Shown here one piece after another: positions 1 to 11,815 of a stretch of DNA of 64,000 bases (within the stretch, counting starts at the first letter, position 1; each line of letters begins with the position of its first letter). The stretch is from Vitellaria paradoxa. Lineage: Eukaryota; Streptophyta; Magnoliopsida; Ericales; Sapotaceae. A program made the translations under genes and the position numbers. Below the pieces are notes generated by a model. That model did not search any database and had not been told where the DNA came from. It saw only the letters and a list, made by a program, of their open reading frames with translations. Location of the stretch: contig CM034236.1 in assembly GCA_019916065.1 (NCBI GenBank), forward strand, positions 55,022,690 through 55,086,689, in the 5' to 3' direction.

Positions 1-1069
1 ATACAATTTTAGAATATCATCACACTCCCAATTAAGTTATTGCTGGTCCCTAAAAGTGATCTCTATACGAAAAGTACAAAACAAAAACACAACCAATCCA
101 CCAAATTTAAGAGCCCAGGTGTATCAAAATGGCTGAAACTCCGCACAATGGGCTTGAACTTTTGGACCTTTATGAAACTGTAAATGGGCCAGGAAGTTGT
201 CCAATGAGTATGAAGTAGATCTGCTCAACCCATCATTTAAAGGCCGATAAAACAATCCAAATTATAGGAATTTGGATACTCCATCCGAATTTTTTTTTCA
301 AAAAAAAAGGGGGGGGGGGGGGAAATGTAGCAAGAATCACTAAAATGCGTAGAAGTTTTTTTTTTTTTTAATATTAACCCTCTATATTTTTTTCCTCCAA
401 TAAGCAGATTTCGGCTCCATTTGAAGCTCTAAATTTTATCAAAATACACTAAAAATTTCTTAAAAAATACTAACTTTTTACTCACTGCACGAATTATAAG
501 ACAGCAACTTTTAATAATATTTACTAACTTTACCCTAAATTTTATATATCTTTTTTATTTTTTTCAAGAAAGTAACTAAAATAATATTAAATATTGATTA
601 ATAGGCCGTCTCTTACTTTAAAACAACAAAGCTATAAAAATACATTTTAATTATAACACGCCGCATTCGAGTTATTTTATTAAAAAACTTATAGATAAAG
701 CCAAACTTTTATTTTCCTTTTTTCTTTCAATGTTTTCTGAGAACCTACAAATATCATAATCACAGGGGGGGACCAAATTGAGACAAGCAGTGGAGAAGTT
801 TAACTATTCTATTAGCCGAGCAGTTCCCCACAAGCTCCATTTTCCATTTACGTGTCATAATTGGGTCACGCGCAAGCCCCATTTTCCATTTACGTGTCAT
901 AATTGGGTCACGCGATTGATTCAGTGAGGACACAAAGGTTTTCACTTTCTCATCCCATTACCGCGTCCTTGACTGCTTAAAGGAAAATGATGGCCGGGTG
1001 AGAATACGTTGTCTCAGGTCGTCCTTGTGGTCGGCTGGCGGTGGGAATAATTCTTTTTGGGTACGTATT

Positions 1070-1353
1070 TTTTTCTGGTACGAAAAAGTCCGTAGCCGTT
1101 ACAGTAAGAGTACGCATTGAGTGAAGCTCGTTCTGTGACCCTAACCGGTAAAGACCCTAACCGGTAAAAAATCATAGAGGGTAAACCAACCTAGATAAGA
1201 CCTGGCTAATCGACTCAGTCGAAAAGGCTGTTAAATAGCCCTCCTCAATTAGAGGAAGAACTGTTCCGGAGAAGAGTCGAACTCGGGACTTATTGATCCC
1301 AGACCCTTCAACCTATCATCCAAACTAACTTAACTATCCCTTTCGGGGCACTA
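1070..1353 (-). mobile_element. tRNA-derived SINE with 10-bp target-site duplication
   Basis: On the minus strand this has a Pol III type box A (TAGTTAAGTTAG, about 1,326-1,337) and box B (GAGTTCGACTC, about 1,277-1,287), about 50 bases apart, and a T-rich end on the plus strand (A-rich tail on its own strand) at 1,070. It is flanked by GGTACGTATT at 1,060-1,069 and 1,354-1,363. The other arm has only one diverged copy of that site (near 45,520), which gives the empty site. Class I retroposon, non-coding; it would need LINE enzymes to move. The exact SINE family was not identified. Confidence 0.75.
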
Positions 1354-1797
1354 GGTACGTATTCTTTCTTGGACAGTTTAGGGCTTGGGTTGGCGTCTCT
1401 CTTCAAAGGGACCCCTATTTGTTGAAATTTCGGTATTTCCTAGATTGTCCGTCCCTTCTAGATTAGTGTGAAGCTCGCTCTGTGACCCTAACCGGTAAAG
1501 AATCACAGAGGGTAAATCAACCTAGATAAGACCTGGCTAATCGGCTTAGTCGAAAATGCTGTTAGATAACCCTCCACAATTAGAGGAAGGATTGTTCCGA
1601 AGAAGAGTCGAACCCGGGACTTATTGGTCCCAGACTCTTCAGCCCGCCATCCAAACCAACTCAACTACCCTTTTCGGGGCACTAGGTACGTATTCTTTCT
1701 TGGACTGTTTAGGGCTTGGGTTGGCGTCTCTCTTCAAAGGGACCCCTACTTGTTGAGATTTCGATACTTCCTAGATTGTCCGTCCTTTCTAGATTAG
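1119..1797. repeat. Tandem duplication of SINE plus flank (two ~340-bp units)
   Basis: A unit running from GTGAAGCTCG to CTAGATTAG occurs twice head to tail, about 1,119-1,466 and 1,467-1,797. Each unit contains most of a SINE (box A and box B on the minus strand; second copy near 1,657-1,673 and 1,605-1,617) and about 110 bp of the ancient flank that also survives in the right arm (45,130-45,178 and 45,454-45,530). The open reading frame in the second unit is not a gene. The first unit has a further internal repeat of CCCTAACCGGTAAA. Confidence 0.75.
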
Positions 1798-1849
1798 TGT
1801 GTGTATATGTATTAATATAATTATAATTCATATCAAACTTTGTACCCTT

Positions 1850-2109
1850 CTGGGGTCGGGAGGAAGCCCACAGCCGCTATCCGAGGGTGCACACTGGGTG
1901 AAACCCGCCTCGTAGACCAAACCGGCAATAGCCCACGAGGAGGTAAACCAGCTTAGGCAAGCCCTGGCTGACCGGCTCGACTGAAGGAGCTGTTAGGAAG
2001 CCGCACAAGCGCGGTAACTGTCCCACTGAAGGAAGATTCGAACCCGGAGCCGTCAGACGGACGGGTCCCTCACCCACTCCCAAACTCCACTCGATCATCC
2101 CGAAAGGGC
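1850..2109 (-). mobile_element. Second SINE, 17-bp target-site duplication
   Basis: A diverged relative of the SINE at 1,070. On the minus strand it has box A-like TGATCGAGTGGAG (about 2,085-2,097) and box B-like GGGTTCGAATCTTCC (about 2,034-2,048). It is flanked by TCAAACTTTGTACCCTT (1,833-1,849) and TCAAACTTTATACCCTT (2,110-2,126), which differ at one base. It is much more GC-rich than its surroundings. The antisense reading frame across it (1,877-2,113) is a by-product. Confidence 0.75.
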
Positions 2110-2126
2110 TCAAACTTTATACCCTT

Positions 2127-3079
2127 AGCCGTATGTTAGCTGGATTTTTTTTTTTTTTTTTTTATGTAAGTTGTAAAGTGTTTCGGATTGTGTGCATTGA
2201 GAGCTCTGTTTTTTTCCTTTTTTTATGTTTTTGTTTTTATTTTTATCTTTATCTATTACAAATAAAAAGAACTTTCAAGTATATTTTTTTCAAACAAGTG
2301 GTGATTCTGATCAAAAGCGAAGCCATCAATAGGTTAACGCGGGTTATTAGTCAGGTAAGATTTTGGTGCCAATTTTTTTTTTTGAATATTAATATTATAT
2401 AACATTTTAATTCAAATATTCATAATTTAATTTAATATTCAGTTCATAATTTAGAGTGAAAAAAATTTTTAAGCCAATTTAATACCTAGTTCAAAGTGAA
2501 AAAATTTTTTGACTCCGTCCATGATTCGAACGATTCAAATTTAAAATTTTAGATAAATTACACTTAATTATTACTTTTGTATTTTATTTTTAATCTCACT
2601 TTAATTTTTACTACTTTAATTTACTTTTACTTTACTCTTCCTATCTTATGAATTCTCGTTTAAAAAAATAAGGAAAAATGTCACTTGTCCATAGTTTTAA
2701 TAGAAGAAGATAAAGTGAAATTACATTAAAGTTTATAAATAAAATAAAATAATTTAAAATACAAGAATCATAAAATAAAATATACAAGATATCGAATCGA
2801 ATGTAATTTAACATATATTGAACTGCTCTTAACAAGCTAAACCCATTATAACTTGGCTTTAAACTCGAAATATGAGAGCAATCATTGACTTAAAAATTTG
2901 GAACTTGGCTTTAAACTGAAGATATAGGAGCAATAATTGACCTAAAATCTGGATAGGATCTAATTCGGCGTTATCATGGCTTAATTCGAAAATAAACCTA
3001 AAAGTTAGGGCTTTGTTTGACAGCACAAAATAATATCCAAACAAAAAAGCCGGGGGTTGGTTACCAAAAAATAAATAAG
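2127..3079. other. AT-rich non-coding DNA of the left arm
   Basis: No gene seen. The segment at about 2,840-3,040 is well preserved in the right arm (43,720-43,910) and contains two diverged tandem copies of a roughly 65-bp unit around AACTTGGCTTTAAACT, present in both arms and so older than the duplication. Otherwise long A and T runs. Confidence 0.6.
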
Positions 3080-3419
3080 AGGGTGTTTGGAAGTTAAAAA
3101 AAAATTTAAATTTTGGTATTTTTTGGTTGATTTTTTTTTGGCACTTTTTTGTGTGTTTGGTTGAACAAAGTGGAATTTTTAGTATTTTTTAGTAACTTTT
3201 GGGTGTTTGGTAAATTTTTTACTGTAGCAAAGCAAAAAAGTTGTAACTTTTTGGTATTTGGTATGTTTTTTACTATAACAAATCAAAAAAATTGTAATTA
3301 TGGAGTGGTACTTTTTACTGTAACAAATCAAAAAAGTAAAAAAATTTATAATTTTATCAAATACACAAAAATTAACTTTTAATATTTTTTTATTAATTTT
3401 TGAGTTACCAAACACCCTT
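3080..3419. mobile_element. Tourist-like MITE
   Basis: A 340-bp non-coding element bounded by GGGTGTTTGGAAGTT and, at the other end, AGTTACCAAACACCC. These inverted ends are the type seen in plant PIF/Harbinger MITEs. It is absent from the matching place in the right arm (about 43,690-43,710), so it inserted after the arms formed. The reading frames inside it come from T-rich repeats and are not genes. Confidence 0.65.
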
Positions 3420-5842
3420 TAAATAAATAAAAGGCGTGGGTGTTTTAGTGATGGTCCCTTGACAAGACAGAACGACAACAATGGAATGTCGACCAAAACT
3501 CGCGCTTGTGGTTCTGTGTCTCCAATTCAGTTCAGGCACGTATGTTATCGCCCTCATCAAGTGGAAACCATACAGTAGCTCACAACTTCGAACGAGAGTC
3601 ACGAGATGTCCCATCTGCCGTGACGTTTCCAAGAAACGTTTCTGGGCTGCTTCGAGGCACTTCTCCAATCATTAAGCCCGGTTTGATTGCCAAAAATTAG
3701 AAATTTTTAAGTAACTTTTCTATTTTTATAATGTTTGGCAACACTATAAAAAAATTATTAAAAATTTCTCTAATCCTTTATTAAATTATCAAAAATTATT
3801 AAAAGTTCTTTAAAATTATTGAACTTTTCTTCAAGTTTTTTATCTAACAATCAAAATTTACTAAAAATTTTTAAAAATTTTAGATTTTTATCTAATACAA
3901 CAAAAATTTTAATTACCAAAAATTATTAAAAGTTATATATGTATATATATACATATATATTTTGTGGAAACCAAAAGCTTTGCAAGTTTATTGGATAACG
4001 AGTGGTGAAAGCTCGATGAACTCGAACCACAGTTAACCGAATAATTATTTTATAGATTCAAGAATTTTTTTAACTACATTTTTTATGATTTTAATTTTAT
4101 GCACCAAGATCTATTAAGATTGTATTACATTCACTCATATTTTAAATTTTTTATCTAAAAAATTGAATATTAACCAATTCAATATTGTAAAATTATATTT
4201 ATATCCTTATTATTAAGCAGTATCACTTTTATTTTGCTCCATCAAAATTTACAGCAAAAATTGACATAAATAAAATTATTATCAATAAATTAAATAGAAT
4301 AAAATAAATAAAAGTATTATCAAAAATAAAATTAAACCCAATAAAATTGTCATTTTTGGAATATTTTTTATTAATAATAAGGATATAAAAGTAATTTCAT
4401 AATTTTGAATTAGTCAAAAATTATTTTTTGGATCAAAAATCTAACCAAAAGAGTTTGATTCAATGTAACAGAATTCTTAAGGGGTCTAAATGTATATTTA
4501 TGAAACTTGTAGGGTCTAAATATATTAAATCAAACCACATGCAGTATAGGTAAAATAAATCTTAAATTCAGTTTATGTATGTTAAATCAATAAAAACTAA
4601 TCCATAGGTGATCTCTAATATTTTTTCTAAATAGATGTTTTAAAATATATTACAAAAATATTATTTTCTTATTTTATAATTTTCCTATTCAATTGAATTT
4701 TCTACATTAAAATATATATTCTTAAATATTTCTTTATTGTTATTTTTTAAAAAAATTCATTTCCAATTATTTTGTTTAAATAAAAAATACAAAAATATTA
4801 AAATAATAATTTAGGGATGTTTGAGTCATTCTTAAATGTAGAAATTCATTTTAATTGATATAACTTGAAGAAGCAAATAAGGAATTTGTTAGAATCCAAG
4901 AAGTGATAATTCCCTTTCCTATTACTGAAAATTTCTTTAACTAAGAAGTTGCTAGAAACGCACTTAGTCAATTCTTTTATAAAATTAATTTAGGTGTGGG
5001 TTAAAATTGATTTAGATTTGGGTAATATGTTTGGACAACCCAAAAAAAGTTGGAAACCGAATATGCATGAATATATTTGTGTAATATATATAAGTTTATA
5101 ATTTACCTTATTATTTTGATGATATATAAAATACTTAAAGACTAATATCTTAATATTTTTAATAGTTTTTTTTTTTTTTAATATTCAAGGTATCTGGATT
5201 AGGTTATGTACTTCAACTAATTAAGAATTAGACAAACCTTCCAATAGTATTAAAGACATTCGAACTAGTGACCACGGAAAAATAAATTTAAAATTTTATT
5301 AATTAAACTACCATTTTAGTGTTTTATATATCCATGATCTCTGTATTCTCATTTTTAATATTGTATTCTCATTTCTAATATCTCATGTCACAATTTCAAA
5401 AAGATAAAACTATAACTGGGTAATTATGTTATTGTCTTTTGTTAATCTCCTCATTATCTATTCTCTCTTTGACTGCTTTCATTTTTATCTCTTTTTTACT
5501 TTAATTTTTGTAATTTTATTTTTCTCTTGTTTTAGAACAAGCATCTCCTAAAATGAGTAAGTAAAATTTGACTATTGAAATAGTATACTGTTAGTAAACT
5601 GAGTTTGACAACCAAATTTTCAGCTTAAACTCAAATTGGTCTAAATTTTTTGAATAAGTTTTTATGGTCCAAATGCAGAGTTATATATATTTTACTATAT
5701 ATATGTATATATATTTATGAATTTATATTTATTTTAATTATGTTATGAGTGAAATTGTCTTTACAATAAATATTTTAATAACAGAAGAGATCGGAATTAG
5801 TAATATTTCAAAATAAAAAATATTTATAACTTTTAAATATTA
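3420..5842. other. Left-arm intergenic DNA with one conserved GC-richer patch
   Basis: No gene recognised. Bases 3,440-3,670 are GC-richer and survive in the right arm (about 43,180-43,680); both arms have short reading frames there but the frames are not kept between arms. From 3,675 to 5,842 the DNA is AT-rich, with a TATATA palindrome near 3,936-3,958 and homology to 40,980-43,170. Confidence 0.55.
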
Positions 5843-6010
5843 GGGTTTGTTTGGAGTAAGAAAAAATGAGATAAATTGAGATAAATTGTAATTTGGAGAG
5901 AGTTCGTAATGCGTACAGTAAGAGAAAAAAGTTGATGTGATATAAAGTTAACAGAGATTTATAGAGATTTTTGGAGATTTTCAGTAAATTATTGCACACT
6001 AAACGGGCCC
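5843..6010. mobile_element. Tourist-like MITE (GGGTTTGTTTGGAG family)
   Basis: About 168 bp with ends GGGTTTGTTTGGAG and CTAAACGGGCCC. Close relatives lie in the left AVT intron (12,135-12,291 and 12,352-12,519). The corresponding right-arm sequence near 41,020 reads straight through without it, so it is a private insertion. A TTA precedes it and TAA follows it. No coding capacity. Confidence 0.7.
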
Positions 6011-6704
6011 TAAGAGGTATATGTAGAATTACTTAAAAATTGAGTGGTCTATGTACAATTTACTAATTTTTTATATTCTACACGTTAGTACACGTTGGTA
6101 AAAATCAAATGGAATACAACTTACCTATCACTCTGTAAATAATACAACTCAACTTAAAAATTCATTTCATCTTATATATAAATAAAATATTACCCAAAAT
6201 GAATACAACTTAGCTTAAAATTTTATTTCATTTTATATATAAATTTAAACTTAAGTTTAAATGTTTCAATAATTAAATTTATGAATTTTTAATTAATTAT
6301 AAACTTTAATATTTAAATTTATCAAAAGTTATGAATTTTTAGTTAATTCTAAAACAGGATTTGAATGACCATTTAATGAAAGTGGAAAGGTAAAATAATT
6401 GTTGACGTTCTATATTGTACTTGATTAAAAGAGAATGTCTTTAATTATTAAAAAACAAAAAAACTAAACTCTAAAATAAAATTTTGAGAAAAAATTACAG
6501 TGTAAAGTGAATTTCACCCATTAATTTTATAAAAATAAATGAATTTTATTATTTTATAGTATTGAATTCTTTACACGTAAAAAAATTCAAGTAATTATTT
6601 GAAAAATGTTTTAAAAGAAATTTAAAATTAAAGTAAAATTTCGGACAAAATATTACTCAAAATTAAGTCAAATGAAATTTAGAAATTTATTTCAATTTAT
6701 ATAA

Positions 6705-6890
6705 AAGTACAATAGTTAAGGACTTGGGCAGACCGTTGATCTCGCTCATGCTTTGGGAGGCGTGAGTTCGATTCCACCATTCAACAATACTTAGATGATT
6801 TTTACTCAAAATAATATTCAAAACGGCAGCGTTTTGCTGCGACTGCAGCCGCTGACGTCGGGGCAACTGCAGCCCCCTTTGTCCCACTTT
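6705..6890 (+). mobile_element. Possible SINE or tRNA-like fragment
   Basis: Contains a box A-like TAGTTAAGGACTTGG near 6,715 and a box B-like GAGTTCGATTCC near 6,765, with the spacing of a tRNA-derived Pol III promoter. No complete tRNA cloverleaf can be drawn: the acceptor stems do not pair. The right arm lacks it (homology resumes at about 6,895 with 40,240), so it looks like a retroposed insertion. Confidence 0.4.
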
Positions 6891-9800
6891 AGTGATGTCA
6901 GATGACAAACATAAAAAATTATGCTAGTGCCTTCAAATTCGATACTCGGAGCCTATCTTCCAAAATAACCAAGGATGGAGAATGAATATCAAGACGTGAG
7001 AGTTAAAAGAGGCTATTTAATTAAAATTATACAAGTTGTGTTCACCACGTATAAAATATTTAAAATCAAATTAATTTATTTAAAAATCATAATTTTATTA
7101 AGTATATTTAATTAAAAAATATTATCTAACAAATAATAAATACAAGCTAAAAATATATATAAAATATTAAAAAAATATTGGCAGAAAAAATAAATTAGAC
7201 ATAACAGCTTTTTTGAGCACACATGTCGAGCCCACACACGAGTCTGAGTGTTCAATTTCGAGTACAAGATTACTTTTTCAATCACAAATACATGTTAATA
7301 GGTTGAAGAATTAAGATTCTGGTTCATTTTTAATTATGAGAAAATATTATAACTTAACTATATCGTTATTGTGATAGTGAAGATATAATGTGATAGTTAT
7401 TTTTTTCAAGCACATCTTACCTATCACTCTGTAAATAATTTTATACGCATTAATTGCATTGTAAATTACCACTATAATTACTAAGAAAATGGGTAAGTTA
7501 ATGAGGAAATGGGTAAAAGTGCGTCTCGAGCACTAAATTTTACCAAAAAATTATAACTTTTTACTCATTGCATGAATTGCAATATAACTTTTATTAATTT
7601 TTATCAAATTTTTATCACTCTAAACGCACCTTAAGTTAGTAAAATTTATAAAATATTACGATTAAATCTATGTTTTATTAATTTTTTCCTAACCTATATA
7701 GTTCAATATGATCACTAAGTAAGTTATGCTCAGTATTATTCTTAAAACACATAGACTCTCTCTCTACAAATACTCTCTAATTTTTTAACTGATTAGATCA
7801 TTGGATAGTTTTTGATCGGAAATACACTCCCAAACTATTTATTCGATTGTTTCCTGTGTTTGCAAACATACGAGAAAGAAAATTGTATATATATATATAT
7901 ATATATATATACAATTTTATTCTCACTACAAAAATATATACATATATAACATATAGAAATTAAAAGTGATAAAAATGATAGGACCTTAATTGTGTTGCAA
8001 TAAAGTTGAAGTGACCTTAATTGTGTTGCAATAAAGTTGAAGTTAACTTAAAAAAAATAAAAATGAACGTGGAGATAAAAACCACATCTTTTTCCAAGCA
8101 TTTTTCAAGAGAAAACTTGTGTATGTTGAACTCTTTTATTAGAAAAAACTTTCTTCTTTCGTGGAAGAGACTTCTTTCTTATGTGTAAGTAAGGGAGTGT
8201 AATTGGTTTGTAAGAATTTTTTTTTATATATAATTATAGGACAATTTATTAATTTATTTTTTTCTTAATTATTGTGGAAGCAAGAAAAAGTAGTGTTCCT
8301 TGTCCAGCGAATGGTTAAAGGTTACGGACAACACCTTATTTCTGAATTAACTTCTATTTTATTTTTATAATTTCAAATACTTAGAGTTGTTGGTCTATTA
8401 TTTTTAATTTTATTTTTATGTATAGAAATTAATGACTTTAAAAGTTACTTTAAAATAGATTAGACAATAAATATTTTAGAATTAGACCCGAACTAATAGA
8501 CATGTAAATTATCTTTTTATTCTGTACATATATAACTGCACATTTTTAGAGTTAAAAATGAAAAAAAAAAATCTTATAATTAATAAAAATAAAAGAAAAT
8601 AAAGTTCAAGTATTAAAATTAGTTTATATTATCACAAATTTAATAATAAAATTAAGAATAAATTTAAAGTCACTCAATATATATTTTAATTACCAAAAAT
8701 TGAGAGCATTAATCAATAAAATAATGTTTAATTTATTATTTTTGTCGCATGACAAGAGATAACATTTGTAGATGAGATTTTAGGAATTCGTACACTTATA
8801 TTGTGTGTCATTTAGGACAACAATAGGGATCTAATTTAATTATTTTTATTTTATTAAATTTTAAATTTTTATTACAAATTAAATAAAGAATTAATTTCAA
8901 ATTAATTTTTTTATTTTTTCAATAAAAATCCAAACACGTCCTTATTGCTTTTTGGCAGAAATAGTTTATATGATGCTAACCAATCTAAATATTACAGTTT
9001 GGACTTCACGCCGCTAAAAATGGTCTTCTTTTGGGAAAAAAGGACAGACATTAACACTGATGTATGACGGGACTATGAGTACCAAATTGACTTAAGTGGT
9101 GTGAAATTGGTTTGGTGGGGGTCATTTCATCATTTTTCAAAATACCCCTAAAATTCATTTAAATTATCACAACCTTTCCTAATTCCAGCTATTTGATTAT
9201 CTAAAATTTTAAAAGTTTAGATTTCCTTAATCTTGTTATGGACTAAAAATATATTATTCATTCTAATTTAAAAATTAATACATAACTCACTTATAATTTG
9301 GATTAAAGAATAAAATTATTATAAAAAATTAAATTTAATTAAATTTCTATCACACAAGCACATAAACTCATATATTATCGTCTAAAAATTATTATTTAGA
9401 AAAATAAACTTAAAAAAATATTTTAATATAAAAGTGAGTAAAATTATACGTTCATCTATTTGTTTTTATAAATTTTTTTTTCAACCAATTTTGACTCACA
9501 AAACATAAATTTAGGTAAATTTAACATATTTAATTAGTTTCACAATTTAATCCAAATTATGAAAGTAAAACTATGGCCAAATTTCAATGTAATAAAGGAT
9601 AATTGCTCACTTATTTATCTATTTTCAATTAATACCTTCTCTGTCAAGTTCACTATAAAATTATAATTATATAATTTTTAAAAAGTTTCAAGTGTTGTGT
9701 GAAAAAACTTCAACGCATTAGCTAATTTCATATACAGTGATATTGTAATTACTAAATCAATAGTTTTGTTTTATATTCATCAATTGATAGAGTGGTGCAA

Positions 9801-9930
9801 TGGACGTTACGTATAGGCCATTTATAATATATGTGAAAATATGCCTCCAAGTGGCTCACTAATCTATAAGTTACCGAACCTTGCGGAATATCCTGTTGGT
9901 AGATACTATTTTATTAAAAAAATACATAGG
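6891..9930. other. Left-arm intergenic DNA, no gene
   Basis: AT-rich and homologous to 36,000-40,250. It includes a (TA)n run at 7,888-7,912 and a 31-bp tandem duplication at 7,982-8,043. The best-preserved stretches against the other arm are 8,060-8,360 and 9,000-9,130. No reading frame is conserved between the arms. Confidence 0.6.
7982..8043. repeat. 31-bp tandem duplication
   Basis: Two back-to-back copies of a 31-bp unit beginning GACCTTAATTGTGTTGCAAT. The right arm (near 37,920-37,945) has a single copy, so this is a private slippage or unequal-exchange event in the left arm. Confidence 0.85.
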
Positions 9931-11270
9931 CCCCGTTTGATTTGTAAACAAATAATAATTTCTTTCACTACACGCATGACGAACTCTCAATTTATCTCAC
10001 TTTTTTTCACTCCAAACACACCCTATAAAGGTGTTAGTGAGAACTTTGTACCAAGAGATGTTTTTTTTTTTTTTTTTTGGTAATTTGTACCAAGAGATGT
10101 TGGATTGGTCAAAACCAATTAACACTCATCAACTTTTATCAACTTTTTATAATTTTTTCTAATTAAATTTTACCAGATATTACTTTTATATCAAATTTTT
10201 ATATTTTTACTGTACTTTTTTGCTAAATTTTTGTTAACCAAACATCTCTTAAAAATAATATTTTATGAGTTTTAGAGAATTTATTATTTTTAAATTGTCA
10301 CATATCTATAAGGGCTCATTTGATTTATTTTTTTATTTTTTGTTTTTGTTTTTCATTTTCTGTTTTGAATTCAATTTTCATTTTGTGCTTTTGAAAATAA
10401 AAGAAACGGGTCAAAATGCAATTGGTTACTTGTGTTTTCAAAATTTATTTTCGAAAACAAAAAATAATTTTACACATGAAATGAAAAATGACAAAAAATC
10501 GTTTTGAAAGTTTTTAACAAAAAATGAGGAAACTATCAAAATAAAGAAAATAGAGTGTTTTCCATTTTCTCGTTTTGAGATTTTTAACACATAAAACAAA
10601 AATAAAAAACAGAAAATAGAAAAGTAAACCAAATGCCACCTAAGTATTTTAAGTCGATATTGTCATTATTTTGATAAAAACTTTTTTAATTGTACTTGTA
10701 TTCTTAAAAAATTATTTAAATTATTAAAATTGTGTCACGTGAACGTAATTACATTATGACCCTTTAATATGTGTTTATGTTAGGAATAAAGTTATGATTA
10801 TATAAAAAAGGGGTCAAAAAATTTTTAGTAAAAATATTGATGTGTATCAAATTTGATGGAATACTTTAATAAGATGGATAAAACTTTTTCTAAAGAGGAG
10901 AAATAATTAGAACCTAAAAGGTGTATAAAAAAATATTAACCTTTTATTGAAGATTTATTTTTTGCAAGGATCGAAAAATTTTTTAAAGAAAAATGGTTAG
11001 GAGGGAGTGAAAGAGAGAATAGTAAAGAATGATAAAGTGAAAATGATGGGAAGATGTAATACACAAGATAAGTGTGAAAAGGTAGTGATGACTGGTGATA
11101 TAGGGGGTGTTTGGTAGATAAAAAGTAAAGGTAAAAGTACAATAAAAATAAAAAGATGTGACATAAAGGTGATGGGTGAAAAATTTTGATTGGAATAAAG
11201 TATAAAAATTAGTTAAAATTGATAAATTTTGGTAAAATTTGGTGTAGCCAAACAAGGTCATAAAAAAAAG
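9930..11270. mobile_element. Cluster of three MITE-like elements
   Basis: Three non-coding elements with the ends of plant MITEs: about 9,932-10,022 (GGCCCCGTTTGATTTG to TCCAAACACACCC), about 10,314-10,641 (GGGCTCATTTGATTT to AAACCAAATGCCACC, largely self-complementary inside) and about 11,104-11,262 (GGGGGTGTTTGGTAG to GTAGCCAAACAAGG). The long reading frames across them on both strands arise from simple T- and A-rich sequence. Confidence 0.5.
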
Positions 11271-11815
11271 ATATTTCGGGAGTTGAGAAAGAGACAAATA
11301 TTTTTAAATTTATATTGAAAAAGATAAAAATTAATTTTCTATTGCTTTATCAAATTTTTTATGTGGAGCTAAGACATCTACATTTATAATATGAAAGGGG
11401 ACTACTTTTTTTTTTTTTTTTGTAACTTAAGATGTGTAAGTCAATTTATATACATTTTGATTAATCTCTTAATCGTTAATTTAACGATTCGAGAAACTCT
11501 TTAATAATTTTGAAAAGACGATCACAGGATAGCAACCTAAGATTGAGCTAACCCCAGGTTATGAAAGGGTACCGCTCTATTAAATAAAATATTTATTTTT
11601 ATTCAATATAGAATATATTTATAGGTAAAATACCAAAATTAGGGCCATTGTCAATCCTGGCGTGAACTACGCTTCGTCCCCGGCTTACGTGTCACAGTTC
11701 ATCGCATGGAGTCCAGCATCCTGAAAATTCCTCCCCTGCTCTATTAGCTTTGAAGCCCGCAAATATTGGAACACGCTCATCGCTCTCTCCAACGCAAACC
11801 CTCGATCTCTTCACA
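11271..11815 (+). promoter_or_regulatory. Upstream region of the left AVT1I-like gene
   Basis: Bases 11,590-11,815 match the upstream region of the right copy (34,486-34,730). The left copy lacks about 32 bases between CTCTATT and AGCT at 11,737-11,748. In the right copy those bases contain the only TATA-like stretch near the gene. The remainder of the block is AT-rich and unremarkable. Confidence 0.55.

Noticed and set aside
1877..2113. 78-codon minus-strand frame in GC-rich sequence
   Set aside because: It coincides with a SINE bounded by a 17-bp target duplication.
3149..3415. Overlapping frames of ~77 codons on both strands
   Set aside because: They lie inside a MITE and consist of repeated CYSKK/TNQK-like words from T-rich direct repeats.
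6715..6790. A tRNA gene
   Set aside because: The T-arm/box B looks right, but acceptor and anticodon stems do not pair; a SINE head is more likely.
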